Positions 17,016 to 25,329 of a DNA stretch of 32,746 bases are shown here, piece by piece (position 1 is the stretch's first letter; each line of letters begins with the position of its first letter). A model generated the notes under the pieces. That model was not told the origin of the DNA. It saw only the letters and a list, made by a program, of their open reading frames with translations, and ran no database searches. Made by a program: the position numbers and the translations under genes. Origin of the DNA: an uncultured SAR116 cluster alpha proteobacterium (GTDB lineage Bacteria; Pseudomonadota; Alphaproteobacteria; Puniceispirillales; Puniceispirillaceae). The DNA is taken from assembly GCA_902523435.1 (NCBI GenBank), contig CABYZM010000018.1:1-32746 (forward strand), read 5' to 3'.

Positions 17016-17630
17016 ATGCCAAAACTCTCACCTTCAGAGCCATTCATACACAAGGATTGTGAAATAAATAATTCATCATTCGGAGCTTACACGGAGATCG
17101 GGCAAGGGTCTCGTGTCAGCAACAGCACCTTAAATGACTATAGCTATTGTGATCGATTTGCTGACATAGCAAATGCAAAGATTGGAAAATTTTCAAATAT
17201 TGCAAGTTTTAGTCGAATAGGGCCGACGGATCACCCTAAAGAATTAGCTAGCTTGCACCATTTTCATTATCGCTCAAGCTATTATTTTGATAATGTCGAG
17301 GATGACTCAGACTTCTTCGCATACAGGGCCTCGCGTATCGCTACGCTTGGTCACGATACTTGGGTCGGTCATGGTGCAATAATTCGCCCTGAAGTTAAGG
17401 TAGGAGACGGTGCGATTGTTGCAGCAGGTGCAGTGGTTACTAAGGATGTATCTGATTACATGATTGTCGCAGGCATACCTGCCACGCCCCTGCGCGCCCG
17501 CTTTCCTAAAAATGTTGCCAGCCGCCTGATCAATCTTGCCTGGTGGGACTGGCCACATGAGAAACTGAAACAAGCCCTGCCAGATTTTCGTGCCTTGCCG
17601 ATTGAGGCGTTCTTGGAGAAGTACGTCTAG
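17016..17630 (+). CDS. Phosphonate-cluster hexapeptide-repeat acyltransferase
   Basis: A 204-residue left-handed beta-helix acyltransferase. Repeats run from about residue 10 to 75 (CEINNSSFGAYTEIGQGSRV). The acceptor loop with catalytic His is around ASFSRIGPTDHPKEL (about 66-80), and a second coil set runs IRPEVKVGDGAIVAAGAVVTKDV with GIPATPLRARF near 160. This matches the transferase-hexapeptide proteins found in C-P lyase loci (TIGR03308 type), thought to acetylate aminoalkylphosphonates or a pathway intermediate, like PhnO. AAGGA precedes the ATG. Its stop overlaps the phnF stop in CTAG. Confidence 0.83.
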   Translation: MPKLSPSEPFIHKDCEINNSSFGAYTEIGQGSRVSNSTLNDYSYCDRFADIANAKIGKFSNIASFSRIGPTDHPKELASLHHFHYRSSYYFDNVEDDSDFFAYRASRIATLGHDTWVGHGAIIRPEVKVGDGAIVAAGAVVTKDVSDYMIVAGIPATPLRARFPKNVASRLINLAWWDWPHEKLKQALPDFRALPIEAFLEKYV

Positions 17631-18343
17631 GCTGAACTGTCCTCGTCTACTACAAAGGCAATATGATTGGCCGAAAAGAGGCTAGTGCCGAATTCAATAG
17701 GAACATTATTTGACTGGTTCAAACTGCGGGTTCGCAAGAGCGGATCTCCGACCTGACAAGCTAGATGGATCGCGGTTTCAGGTGTTGCTAAAACTGCGGT
17801 AATCTCAGTGCGTTGGCGTTCATAATCCAAAATATTGCACGCGGCAAGTGCTGTTGAAATGGACCCTGCTGATTCGAGCGCTTCGATGAAGCCATCAAGT
17901 GGTGCTGCTGGAAATATGCTGGTGAAATGGGTGATCGGGATATTGTTTGAAAGTCCGATCCCCTCGACGACATGAACTTCGGCAGTTCTACCCAAGGCAA
18001 GATTTTCCAGCTCAATCTTGTCGGCATGACGTGTTTCAAGTCGCAGAAAGCGGAGTGTCGGAGCTTGCTGTGCATGAACTAGGTTTTTCGAAAACCGTGT
18101 TTTCCGACCGATTTTGTAGGTCATTGGTTTCGTGGCAACAAAGATGCCGGAACCACGTCTGGAATAGACAATGCCATGGTCACGCAATTCAGTTATAGCA
18201 TGCCGTACAGTATGACGATTTACCCCAAACCGGCAAGCAAGCTCTGTTTCGGTTGGCAGTTTTTCCCCCGGCTTGTAATGGCCAGTCGCAATCTCTTCAT
18301 GCAACCGGTCGTGAATAGAACGCCATAGCATCGATTTTGTCAC
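17627..18343 (-). CDS. phnF: GntR-family repressor of phosphonate genes
   Basis: A 238-residue HutC-subfamily GntR regulator. The N-terminal winged helix reads GHYKPGEKLPTETELACRFGVNRHTVRHAI (about 21-50), followed by RRGSGIFVA. The C-terminal UTRA domain spans about 85-235. Similarity of the start (WRSIHDRLHEEI) and position to PhnF is clear. GTG 18343 is the likely start; an in-frame ATG at 18331 would still keep the HTH. It is divergent from phnG, so the 90-bp region between them should hold its operator and both promoters. Confidence 0.9.
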   Translation of the reverse strand: MTKSMLWRSIHDRLHEEIATGHYKPGEKLPTETELACRFGVNRHTVRHAITELRDHGIVYSRRGSGIFVATKPMTYKIGRKTRFSKNLVHAQQAPTLRFLRLETRHADKIELENLALGRTAEVHVVEGIGLSNNIPITHFTSIFPAAPLDGFIEALESAGSISTALAACNILDYERQRTEITAVLATPETAIHLACQVGDPLLRTRSLNQSNNVPIEFGTSLFSANHIAFVVDEDSSA

Positions 18344-18371
18344 GAAAACTTAACATAATGTCTGTTGAGTA

Positions 18372-18415
18372 ACTATAGCAATACAATTATTATTAGTCTA
18401 GTTGTATAGTATAAT
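18372..18415 (+). promoter_or_regulatory. phnG promoter with possible PhnF operator
   Basis: TATAAT at 18410-18415 is a consensus -10, 18 bp before the phnG ATG. Overlapping it are inverted arms ACTATA (18372-18377) / TATAGT (18405-18410) and ATACAA (18381-18386) / TTGTAT (18402-18407). GTATAG in the right arm resembles the core of known PhnF operators. A repressor bound here would block both divergent promoters. Confidence 0.38.
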
Positions 18416-18432
18416 GATGCAGGTTTTTTGAG

Positions 18433-18867
18433 ATGGATGGGCGAGCAAACTGGCTTAGTTTGATGGCGAAATCACCAGTGAAATTTATAGACGAATGCTG
18501 GCAGAAAGCTGGCCTGTCACCAGAATTTGAGGTAATTCGTAGCCCGGAAATTGGAAGTGTTATGGTTCGTGGCCGGATGGGTGGAACAGGGGACGCCTTC
18601 AATCTGGGTGAAATGACCGTCACCCGTGCATCAGTAAAACTATCATGTGGAACTGTAGGGCATGGTTATATCATGGGAAGATCAAAAAGGACGGCAACCC
18701 GGGTGGCCTTATGCGATGCGTTGTTACAAACAGGGGATAAACAACAGGTTAAAGACAACATCATTCAGCCATTAATTTTGCTCAAAAAAGAGAGTGATCA
18801 ACGTATTCTGGCGAAAGCTGCGGCTACCAAGGTTGACTTTTTCACGCTGGCGAGAGGCGAAGATTAA
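18433..18867 (+). CDS. phnG: C-P lyase core subunit PhnG
   Basis: 144 residues, the usual PhnG size. Recognisable are ANWLSLMAKSP at the N-terminus and the FNLGEMTVTRASVKL...GHGYIMGRSKRTATRVALCDALLQ segment (about 56-97), conserved in the family. PhnG is the small subunit of the PhnGHIJ complex that makes ribose-1-phosphonate triphosphate from ATP and an alkylphosphonate and then splits the C-P bond. Its stop overlaps the phnH start (TAATG). It is the first gene of the C-P lyase operon. Confidence 0.95.
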   Translation: MDGRANWLSLMAKSPVKFIDECWQKAGLSPEFEVIRSPEIGSVMVRGRMGGTGDAFNLGEMTVTRASVKLSCGTVGHGYIMGRSKRTATRVALCDALLQTGDKQQVKDNIIQPLILLKKESDQRILAKAAATKVDFFTLARGED

Positions 18868-19436
18868 TGGATGCATCCTCACTCTCTGGCGGTTTTGTAG
18901 ACCATGCGGTTCAATCTGCGACGGCCTTTCGTGACCTGCTACAGGCCATGGCTCGGCCGGGTCTAATCTTCACCATGAATGGTACGGAGCCTCCAGCGCC
19001 ACTTTCAATTGCAGCAGGGGTAGCGGTGCTGACGCTTTGCGATGCCGATACAATGATATATCTTGCTCCTTCGGTGGATAACGATGATATCAGGTCTTGG
19101 GTCGCTTTTCACACAGGCGCTCCATTTGCATCATCTCGAGTAGCGGATTTTGCCATTGGCAAATGGGATGAACTCTTCGAAATCAAAGATTTTCCAGCAG
19201 GAAATGATGAGTACCCCGATCGGTCCGCCACGTTGATCTGTTCTCTTCCTGCGCTTGTAGCGGGGAAAACACGCCTTACCGGACCTGGTATAAAAGGGGC
19301 GCACTGGCTAGACCTTCCCGATGGCGGTGATGAAATGCGGCGAGTCGACCTCTATCCATGTGGCAGGGATTTGATACTCACGGCTGGAGACCAGCTGGCG
19401 GCACTTCCCCGAACAATCCATCTGGAGACAGGCTGA
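18867..19436 (+). CDS. phnH: C-P lyase core subunit PhnH
   Basis: 189 residues with PhnH landmarks: GGFVDHAVQSATAFRDLLQAMARPG at residues 7-31, a CDADTMIYLAP core strand and LTGPGIKGAHWLDLP near 136. PhnH is a structural subunit of PhnGHIJ, related to PLP-dependent transferases but lacking the cofactor lysine. It is translationally coupled to phnG (TAATG) and to phnI (TGATG). Confidence 0.95.
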   Translation: MDASSLSGGFVDHAVQSATAFRDLLQAMARPGLIFTMNGTEPPAPLSIAAGVAVLTLCDADTMIYLAPSVDNDDIRSWVAFHTGAPFASSRVADFAIGKWDELFEIKDFPAGNDEYPDRSATLICSLPALVAGKTRLTGPGIKGAHWLDLPDGGDEMRRVDLYPCGRDLILTAGDQLAALPRTIHLETG

Positions 19437-20515
19437 TGTATGTAGCAGTTAAAGGTGGGGAAAAGGCGATATCTAACGCGCATCAATGGCTGGCCGAAGA
19501 ACGCCGAGGTGACCCAGATCTTCCCGATACATCTGTTGCCCAGATTAGGGAACAACTCTCACTTTCTGTTGCCCGAGTGATGGCTGAAGGGTCACTCTAT
19601 GACCCTGAACTAGCGGCGCTGGCAATTAAGCAGTCACGAGGCGATCTTATTGAGGCAATCTTTCTTATCCGTGCCTACCGGACAACTTTGCCAAGATTTG
19701 GCTACAGTAAGCCTGTGGATACTGAAGCGATGCGGTGCAAGCGACGTGTATCTGCGACTTTCAAAGATATTCCGGGTGGGCAGGTTTTGGGGTCAACTTT
19801 CGACTACACGCACCGTCTGCTTGATTTCAAGCTTATGGCTGAAGGCGATGTCCCAAAAGCAGAAGCCGGCACACCTACTGACGGACCTATGCCGCACATC
19901 CTCTCCCTGCTGAACAAGGATGGTCTTATTCAGGATGAGATATCCAGCGATGCGGAACCAGGTGATCTTACAAGAGAGCCCTTGTCCTATCCGGCAGACC
20001 GCGCTGTTCGCCTTCAGGCTCTTGCGAGAGGGGATGAGGGGTTTCTTCTTGGTCTCGGTTATTCAACACAGAGAGGTTATGCCCGCAATCACGCTTTTGT
20101 CGGTGAATTGCGCATAGGATTTGTTACCGTCGAGATGAGCATACCTGAGCTTGGTTTCAGCATTGAGATTGGTGAGATTGAAATTTCTGAATGTGAAACG
20201 GTCAACCAGTTTCAGGGGTCTAAGAGCGAACCGCCGCAATTTACCCGTGGCTATGGGCTTGTTTTTGGCCAACAGGAGCGCAAAGCCATTTCCATAGCCC
20301 TTGTTGATCGCGCTTTAAGGTGGCGCGAACTTGGCGAGGATGATTTGGGTGCTGCTGCCCAGAATGAGGAGTTTGTCCTTTCACATTGCGATAATATTCA
20401 AGCGACAGGTTTCGTCGAACACATCAAGTTGCCGCATTACGTAGATTTTCAATCAGAACTGGAGCTCATTCGTCAGATACGGCGAGATGCCCTCATGCTG
20501 GAGGCTGGGGAATGA
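19436..20515 (+). CDS. phnI: C-P lyase core subunit PhnI (nucleosidase/transferase)
   Basis: 359 residues from ATG 19436, which overlaps the phnH stop (TGATG). The start MYVAVKGGEKAI is the canonical PhnI N-terminus; an earlier in-frame ATG at 19358 would lie inside phnH. Conserved blocks ALAIKQSRGDLIEAIFLIRAYRTTL, KDIPGGQVLGSTFDYTHRLLDF, and YARNHAFVGELRIG are present. PhnI with PhnG, PhnH and PhnL exchanges adenine of ATP for the phosphonate. The stop overlaps the phnJ start by four bases. Confidence 0.96.
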   Translation: MYVAVKGGEKAISNAHQWLAEERRGDPDLPDTSVAQIREQLSLSVARVMAEGSLYDPELAALAIKQSRGDLIEAIFLIRAYRTTLPRFGYSKPVDTEAMRCKRRVSATFKDIPGGQVLGSTFDYTHRLLDFKLMAEGDVPKAEAGTPTDGPMPHILSLLNKDGLIQDEISSDAEPGDLTREPLSYPADRAVRLQALARGDEGFLLGLGYSTQRGYARNHAFVGELRIGFVTVEMSIPELGFSIEIGEIEISECETVNQFQGSKSEPPQFTRGYGLVFGQQERKAISIALVDRALRWRELGEDDLGAAAQNEEFVLSHCDNIQATGFVEHIKLPHYVDFQSELELIRQIRRDALMLEAGE

Positions 20516-21408
20516 CAACGCATTCTGAAATCCATGACGACCTCTCTTTTGAGGACAGTTACAATTTTGCTTATCTTGATGAGCAAACCAAACGCATGAT
20601 CCGTCGTGCTCTGCTCAAAGCTGTGGCGATACCGGGATATCAGGTGCCCTTTGCGTCGCGTGAGATGCCCATGCCTTATGGCTGGGGAACTGGAGGTGTT
20701 CAGGTAACCGCCGCCTGCCTTGTACCGGATGATTGCGTCAAAGTGATTGACCAGGGAGCGGATGATACTACAAACGCCGTTTCCATCCGAAGTTTTTTTG
20801 AACGAACAGCCGGGGTCGCCACCACTGAAAAAACAACGGATGCGAGCCTGATCCAGACCCGGCATCGAATCCCTGAAACACCGCTCACTGAAGACCAGAT
20901 ACTGGTCTATCAGGTCCCGATCCCTGAACCTTTGCGTTTTCTTGAGCCGCGTGAAACCGAGACACGCAAGATGCACGCGCTTACCGAATACGGGCTAATG
21001 CATGTCAAACTCTACGAGGATATCTCCCAGCACGGGCATATAGCAACTTCCTATGCTTATCCTGTCAAGGTTGATGACCGCTATATCATGGATCCTTCAC
21101 CGATTCCAAAATTTGACAATCCAAAAATGGATGACTGCCCGGCGCTCCAGCTGTTCGGGGCAGGTCGCGAGCAGCGGATATACGCCATTCCGCCCTATAG
21201 CAAGGTTAAGAGCCTTGACTTTGATGACTATCCATTCAGCCAGCTAAGGGCGCCGGAAACCTGTGCGATATGCGGTGCAGATGACAGTTACCTTGACGAG
21301 ATGATCATTGATGATGACGGCGGCCGAATGTTTGTGTGCTCGGATACCGATTTCTGTGCATCCCGACAAAACGAACAGGGTTTTGAACCCGCGGAGGTGG
21401 CATCGTGA
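20512..21408 (+). CDS. phnJ: C-P lyase radical-SAM subunit PhnJ
   Basis: 298 residues; the enzyme that breaks the C-P bond. The cysteine set is complete: CAIC (C251, C254), C276 and C282, with the same spacing as E. coli C241, C244, C266 and C272. The first three hold the 4Fe-4S cluster and the last forms the thiyl radical. FAYLDEQTKRMIRRALLKAVAIPG and MPMPYGWGTGGVQVTA near the N-terminus are highly conserved in PhnJ. Its presence shows true C-P lyase capacity. It starts inside phnI and overlaps phnK by four bases. Confidence 0.97.
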   Translation: MTTHSEIHDDLSFEDSYNFAYLDEQTKRMIRRALLKAVAIPGYQVPFASREMPMPYGWGTGGVQVTAACLVPDDCVKVIDQGADDTTNAVSIRSFFERTAGVATTEKTTDASLIQTRHRIPETPLTEDQILVYQVPIPEPLRFLEPRETETRKMHALTEYGLMHVKLYEDISQHGHIATSYAYPVKVDDRYIMDPSPIPKFDNPKMDDCPALQLFGAGREQRIYAIPPYSKVKSLDFDDYPFSQLRAPETCAICGADDSYLDEMIIDDDGGRMFVCSDTDFCASRQNEQGFEPAEVAS

Positions 21409-22175
21409 CACCTTTATTCAGCGTTAACAATATCACAAAATATTACGGATCGCAGATTGGCTGTGCTGGAGCCAGTTTTGATATCTATCCAGGTGAAGTT
21501 CTTGGCATTGTCGGTGAATCTGGTTCTGGCAAATCAACGCTGCTGAATTGTATTTCAGACCAACTTTCCTTTGATGAAGGACATATCTTCTTTGATATGC
21601 AGGACCGCGGGTTTTGTAACCTTGCCAACCTGACCGAACCGGAACGGCGTATGCTATCTCGCACCGATATGGCCTTTGTTCACCAGAATCCACGTGACGG
21701 CCTGCGCATGACTGTGAGTGCAGGGGGGAATATTGGCGAAAGACTGATGAATACTGGCGCTCGTCACTATGGCAATATAAGGACGGCGGCAGCTGAGTGG
21801 ATGGAACGGGTTGAGTTGGCCGCAGGGCGTATCGATGACCGCCCATCCACGTTTTCAGGTGGAATGCAGCAGCGACTGCAGATCGCCCGTAATCTGGTTA
21901 CTGCCCCACGGCTGATTTTCATGGATGAACCTACCGGCGGGCTTGATGTATCGGTGCAAGCAAAACTGCTTGACCTGCTGCGTGGACTTGTTCAGCAACT
22001 TGGGCTTGCGGTTGTTGTGGTTACACATGACCTGGCCGTTGTCAGAATGCTTGCGGATCGTATGATGGTTATGCAGAAAGGTCATGTTGTCGAAACAGGT
22101 CTTGCCGACCAGGTGCTGGATGATCCGCAGCATCCTTATACACAACTTCTTGTCAGCTCGGTTTTACAGGTATAG
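21405..22175 (+). CDS. phnK: C-P lyase complex ABC-type ATPase PhnK
   Basis: 256 residues. GTG 21405 overlaps the phnJ TGA and has GGAGG (21393-21397) upstream. Walker A GESGSGKST at residues 37-45, FVHQNPRDGLR Q-loop near 97, signature FSGGMQQRL near 150, Walker B LIFMDEPTGGLD near 170 and H-loop TH near 208. PhnK binds the PhnGHIJ core through PhnJ rather than a membrane channel. No permease is encoded next to it, as in other C-P lyase operons. Confidence 0.95.
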   Translation: MTPLFSVNNITKYYGSQIGCAGASFDIYPGEVLGIVGESGSGKSTLLNCISDQLSFDEGHIFFDMQDRGFCNLANLTEPERRMLSRTDMAFVHQNPRDGLRMTVSAGGNIGERLMNTGARHYGNIRTAAAEWMERVELAAGRIDDRPSTFSGGMQQRLQIARNLVTAPRLIFMDEPTGGLDVSVQAKLLDLLRGLVQQLGLAVVVVTHDLAVVRMLADRMMVMQKGHVVETGLADQVLDDPQHPYTQLLVSSVLQV

Positions 22176-22178
22176 ACA

Positions 22179-22883
22179 ATGTTCGAGATACGTGATCTTT
22201 CCAAGTCATTCCGTTTGCATCACCAGGGCGGTATTGAAATACCTGTTATGAACAATGTCGGGTTTTCCGTTTCGCGCGGGGAATGTGTTGCCTTGACTGG
22301 CCCAAGCGGTGTTGGAAAATCAACCGTTCTACGTTTGCTCTATGGCAATTATCTGCTGCAGGCGGGCCAGATAACAATAGGCGATCTTGATCTGGGTAAG
22401 GCAAATTCTCGGGATATCCTTGCGATGCGGCATCACCAACTGGGCTATGTCAGCCAGTTTCTGAGAGTCCTGCCGCGAATATCCACCTTGCAGGTCGTTA
22501 CTGAGCCGATGCGAAATGCCGGCATGCCAAATGCACCGGCCGAGCGACGCGCAAAAGACTTGCTTGAACAGCTTCGAATTCCACCTGCCCTGTGGGGTAT
22601 CTCGCCGCTTACTTTTTCGGGTGGAGAGCAGCAGCGCGTTAATATTGCCAGAGGCATGGGGCCACAATATCCTGCGCTGTTGCTTGATGAGCCAACAGCA
22701 AGCCTTGATCAGCAAAACCGGGCTACTGTTTTGGAATTGATCCGTGAAGCGAAAACAAACGGGGCGGCGATTATAGGAATTTTTCATGATGCCGCTGCTC
22801 GTGAAGCAGTTTGTGACCGTGAAATTGATGTGGGGGCTTTCCGACCTTCTGTATCTGCATGTACGGTAAACGAACATCAATGA
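22179..22883 (+). CDS. phnL: C-P lyase accessory ABC-type ATPase PhnL
   Basis: 234 residues with Walker A GPSGVGKST at 41-49, the PhnL-type YGNYLLQAGQI following it, YVSQFLRVLPRI Q-loop, signature FSGGEQQRVNIAR near 150 and Walker B ALLLDEPTASLD. PhnL assists formation of the ribose-1-phosphonate triphosphate and docks on PhnK. It begins three bases after phnK and its TGA overlaps the preferred phnN start (ATGA). Confidence 0.95.
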   Translation: MFEIRDLSKSFRLHHQGGIEIPVMNNVGFSVSRGECVALTGPSGVGKSTVLRLLYGNYLLQAGQITIGDLDLGKANSRDILAMRHHQLGYVSQFLRVLPRISTLQVVTEPMRNAGMPNAPAERRAKDLLEQLRIPPALWGISPLTFSGGEQQRVNIARGMGPQYPALLLDEPTASLDQQNRATVLELIREAKTNGAAIIGIFHDAAAREAVCDREIDVGAFRPSVSACTVNEHQ

Positions 22884-23431
22884 GCGGTCGTCTCTTCTGC
22901 ATTCTTGGACCATCAGGTAGCGGCAAGGACAGTTTGCTTAATGAATTGCGTGGTCGTGCGCCGCATATCAAAATTGTTAAGCGCTATATTACGCGTCCGA
23001 CTGGCAACGATGATGAAGATCACTACTATCTTTGTCCCCAGAGTTTTGACCGGCATATAACAGAGGGCGAATTTCTCTTTACTTGGCGCGCTCATGGTCT
23101 TTCTTATGGGATACCGATTTCATGCCTTGATTATGTTCGTGCCGGACAAGATGTTGTTTTCAATGGTTCACGCACCGCTCTTGAGGAAATGAAGTTGATT
23201 TTTCCTGATCTTCAGGTGATATGGATATCTGTTTCCATCGAAATACTTGCTGGTCGGTTGCGCCAGCGTGGCCGCGAGCCTGAGCAGCAAATTCTTGAAC
23301 GGCTCAACAGGAAGGGACCCAAACCCCCGAAAAATGCCATCATCATTAATAATGACGGGACGATTGACCAAGCCGCAGAAGCGCTCTCAGACTGTTTCAG
23401 CTACCCAGCGGCACACGTTCAATCAGAGTGA
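22880..23431 (+). CDS. phnN: Ribose 1,5-bisphosphate phosphokinase PhnN
   Basis: 183 residues from ATG 22880, which overlaps the phnL stop; an in-frame ATG at 22859 is possible but places 24 bp inside phnL. The P-loop GPSGSGKD is at residues 10-17, and RYITRPTGNDDEDHY (about 35-49) is the guanylate-kinase-like substrate loop of PhnN. The enzyme makes phosphoribosyl diphosphate from ribose 1,5-bisphosphate, closing the C-P lyase pathway into nucleotide synthesis. Its 3' end overlaps the convergent DUF1045 gene by 35 bp. Confidence 0.93.
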   Translation: MSGRLFCILGPSGSGKDSLLNELRGRAPHIKIVKRYITRPTGNDDEDHYYLCPQSFDRHITEGEFLFTWRAHGLSYGIPISCLDYVRAGQDVVFNGSRTALEEMKLIFPDLQVIWISVSIEILAGRLRQRGREPEQQILERLNRKGPKPPKNAIIINNDGTIDQAAEALSDCFSYPAAHVQSE

Positions 23432-24092
23432 ACATCCCATTCTCCATCTGGCCAACCACAGCGACGTCCTTGACCTCTATGGGTTGCTCTAGCATGGGGG
23501 AAATCTGTTCTTGAAGATAATTCTGAATCTTGAGGATTTGATCTTTCTCAAGCTTGCCGGTCAGGGTGAGATGGAAATGAAACTCATCAAGAACATAAGG
23601 ATAACCCCATGCTTCCAGAAGTTCCGTCTGGCGCGATGTGAGCTCGACACTCAACCGGCGGGTGGTTTCCTCTTGTGTGGGAGCTTCGCGAAAGGAATCA
23701 AGGCCGGTAACAAGAGCTGAGGCAAGATTATGCATTGCAGGCGAATGTTCCATAGGAACAAGCGCCATGAATTGGTCAACGACTTGAAGAATTAGGCCTG
23801 GCATCATGAAGGGATGGTGCATTTTGGCGATATGGTGAACCGCATTTATAAGTTCATTTTGCCCGAATTCATCTTTGAGCCGCAAGGGGGGCTTTAATGT
23901 GCCGTGAAACCCGTATTTCTGTGGGGTTACAGTGATTTTTGCATGCTCGGTTGCGGGTATTTGTCCTTTCAGGTGGTTAATAAATTCCCCATCCGTGATG
24001 CTCCAGCCGAGCCATTTGTCACCAAATCTTTGCAAGGGGGAACCAGGGCAGGGAAGATAGTAAACCGCAAATCGGGAGAAATTCGGCTTCAT
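23397..24092 (-). CDS. DUF1045 2H-phosphoesterase-like protein of the phosphonate operon
   Basis: 231 residues. The two motifs of the 2H phosphoesterase fold are present: HGTL at residues 63-66 and HLTL at 174-177, with RFAVYYLPCPGSPL at the start typical of DUF1045 (the Phn-operon protein of TIGR03223). AGGAGA precedes ATG 24092. Such proteins are found almost only in C-P lyase loci and are expected to act on a cyclic or 2'-phosphate intermediate; they have been proposed to substitute for PhnP. The gene runs against phnN and divergent to phnM. Confidence 0.9.
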   Translation of the reverse strand: MKPNFSRFAVYYLPCPGSPLQRFGDKWLGWSITDGEFINHLKGQIPATEHAKITVTPQKYGFHGTLKPPLRLKDEFGQNELINAVHHIAKMHHPFMMPGLILQVVDQFMALVPMEHSPAMHNLASALVTGLDSFREAPTQEETTRRLSVELTSRQTELLEAWGYPYVLDEFHFHLTLTGKLEKDQILKIQNYLQEQISPMLEQPIEVKDVAVVGQMENGMFTLIERVPLGS

Positions 24093-24175
24093 TTATTTGC
24101 TCTCCTGAAGAGGGTTTCACCTAAATGTAATAATAAACAATTATAAACGTTGTAATAAAAATCTGTGACAGAAAC

Positions 24176-25321
24176 ATGACGACAACAACCCTTGCCAATG
24201 CACGACTGATTACTGAAGACGCTGAATTTATCGGCTCCATCACCTTCAGTGAACACGGTATTATTGACTTGGACGAAGGAACTACTGTGCCAATTGGTGC
24301 AATTGATTGTGAGGGTGATTATGTATGCCCGGGTCTCATAGAATTGCATACTGACAACCTGGAGCGGCACCTACAGCCCCGGCCCGGAGTGCAATGGGGC
24401 CGAAAAGCGGCCATCCTTGCCCATGATCGTGAACTTGCCAGCATTGGCATTACCACTGTTTTCGATGCGCTACGTGTTGGGTCAGTTCTCTCCGATACTG
24501 ATACCACCGGCTATGCCAAATATGCTCGAGAAACAGCAACTGATATATTGTCATTGGTCGCCTCAAACAACCTAAAGATAAGCCATTTTCTGCATCTACG
24601 AGCTGAAATCTGCACCGACACCTTGCCCGATGAACTCGATGAGTTTGGTGAGAGTGATCGGGTTGGGCTAGTATCGCTGATGGACCATACACCTGGTCAA
24701 CGTCAGTTCCGGAATATTGAAAAGCTGCGTGAATATCTAAGGGGGAAGCATGGGTTTTCTGATGACGAGATTGAGGCACATTTTGCAGAACGTGTTGAAC
24801 TACAGGCTCGTGTTGGCAGAAAACATCGCAATATTGCCGTTGACTTTGGTCGTTCGGTAGGGGCGATTCTGGCCAGTCATGATGACACGACGAATGAAGA
24901 TGTTGGTGCATCGGTAGATGTTGGGGTTACCGTTGCTGAATTTCCGACGACTATCGAAGCTGCTGAAGCATGCAGGAGCGCAAATCAATCCATCATTATG
25001 GGCGCGCCAAATGTAATCCGCGGGGGTTCCCATTCCGGGAATGTTGCGGCAACAGAATTGGGTGATTCAGGATTGCTTGATATTCTCAGCTCAGATTATA
25101 TTCCGGCATCGTTGCTCATGGGAGCGGTTCGTCTTGGACAGAGGCAAGGTGACCTCGTGGCAGGCATCCGGATGGTAACATCAACACCGGCGGATGCAGC
25201 GGGTCTTGATGACCGTGGTAGGCTTGAAGTGGGCAAGCGTGCCGACATCATACGGTTTTGCATCAATGATGATTTGCCAATGATTGGCGGCGTTTATGCT
25301 CGAGGCCGGCAGGTTGCCTGA
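24176..25321 (+). CDS. phnM: Ribosyl-phosphonate triphosphate diphosphatase PhnM
   Basis: 381-residue amidohydrolase-superfamily enzyme that removes pyrophosphate from 5-triphosphoribosyl-1-phosphonate before PhnJ acts. ELHTDNLERH (H58, D60, H65) is the PhnM metal motif. SLMDHTPGQRQF near 166, PTTIEAAEACR near 255, GAPNVIRGGSHSGN near 280 and SDYIPASLL near 308 complete the family pattern. It is separated from phnN by the opposing DUF1045 gene, so it needs its own promoter in the 83 bp at 24093-24175. Confidence 0.95.
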   Translation: MTTTTLANARLITEDAEFIGSITFSEHGIIDLDEGTTVPIGAIDCEGDYVCPGLIELHTDNLERHLQPRPGVQWGRKAAILAHDRELASIGITTVFDALRVGSVLSDTDTTGYAKYARETATDILSLVASNNLKISHFLHLRAEICTDTLPDELDEFGESDRVGLVSLMDHTPGQRQFRNIEKLREYLRGKHGFSDDEIEAHFAERVELQARVGRKHRNIAVDFGRSVGAILASHDDTTNEDVGASVDVGVTVAEFPTTIEAAEACRSANQSIIMGAPNVIRGGSHSGNVAATELGDSGLLDILSSDYIPASLLMGAVRLGQRQGDLVAGIRMVTSTPADAAGLDDRGRLEVGKRADIIRFCINDDLPMIGGVYARGRQVA

Positions 25322-25329
25322 CTGAATGG

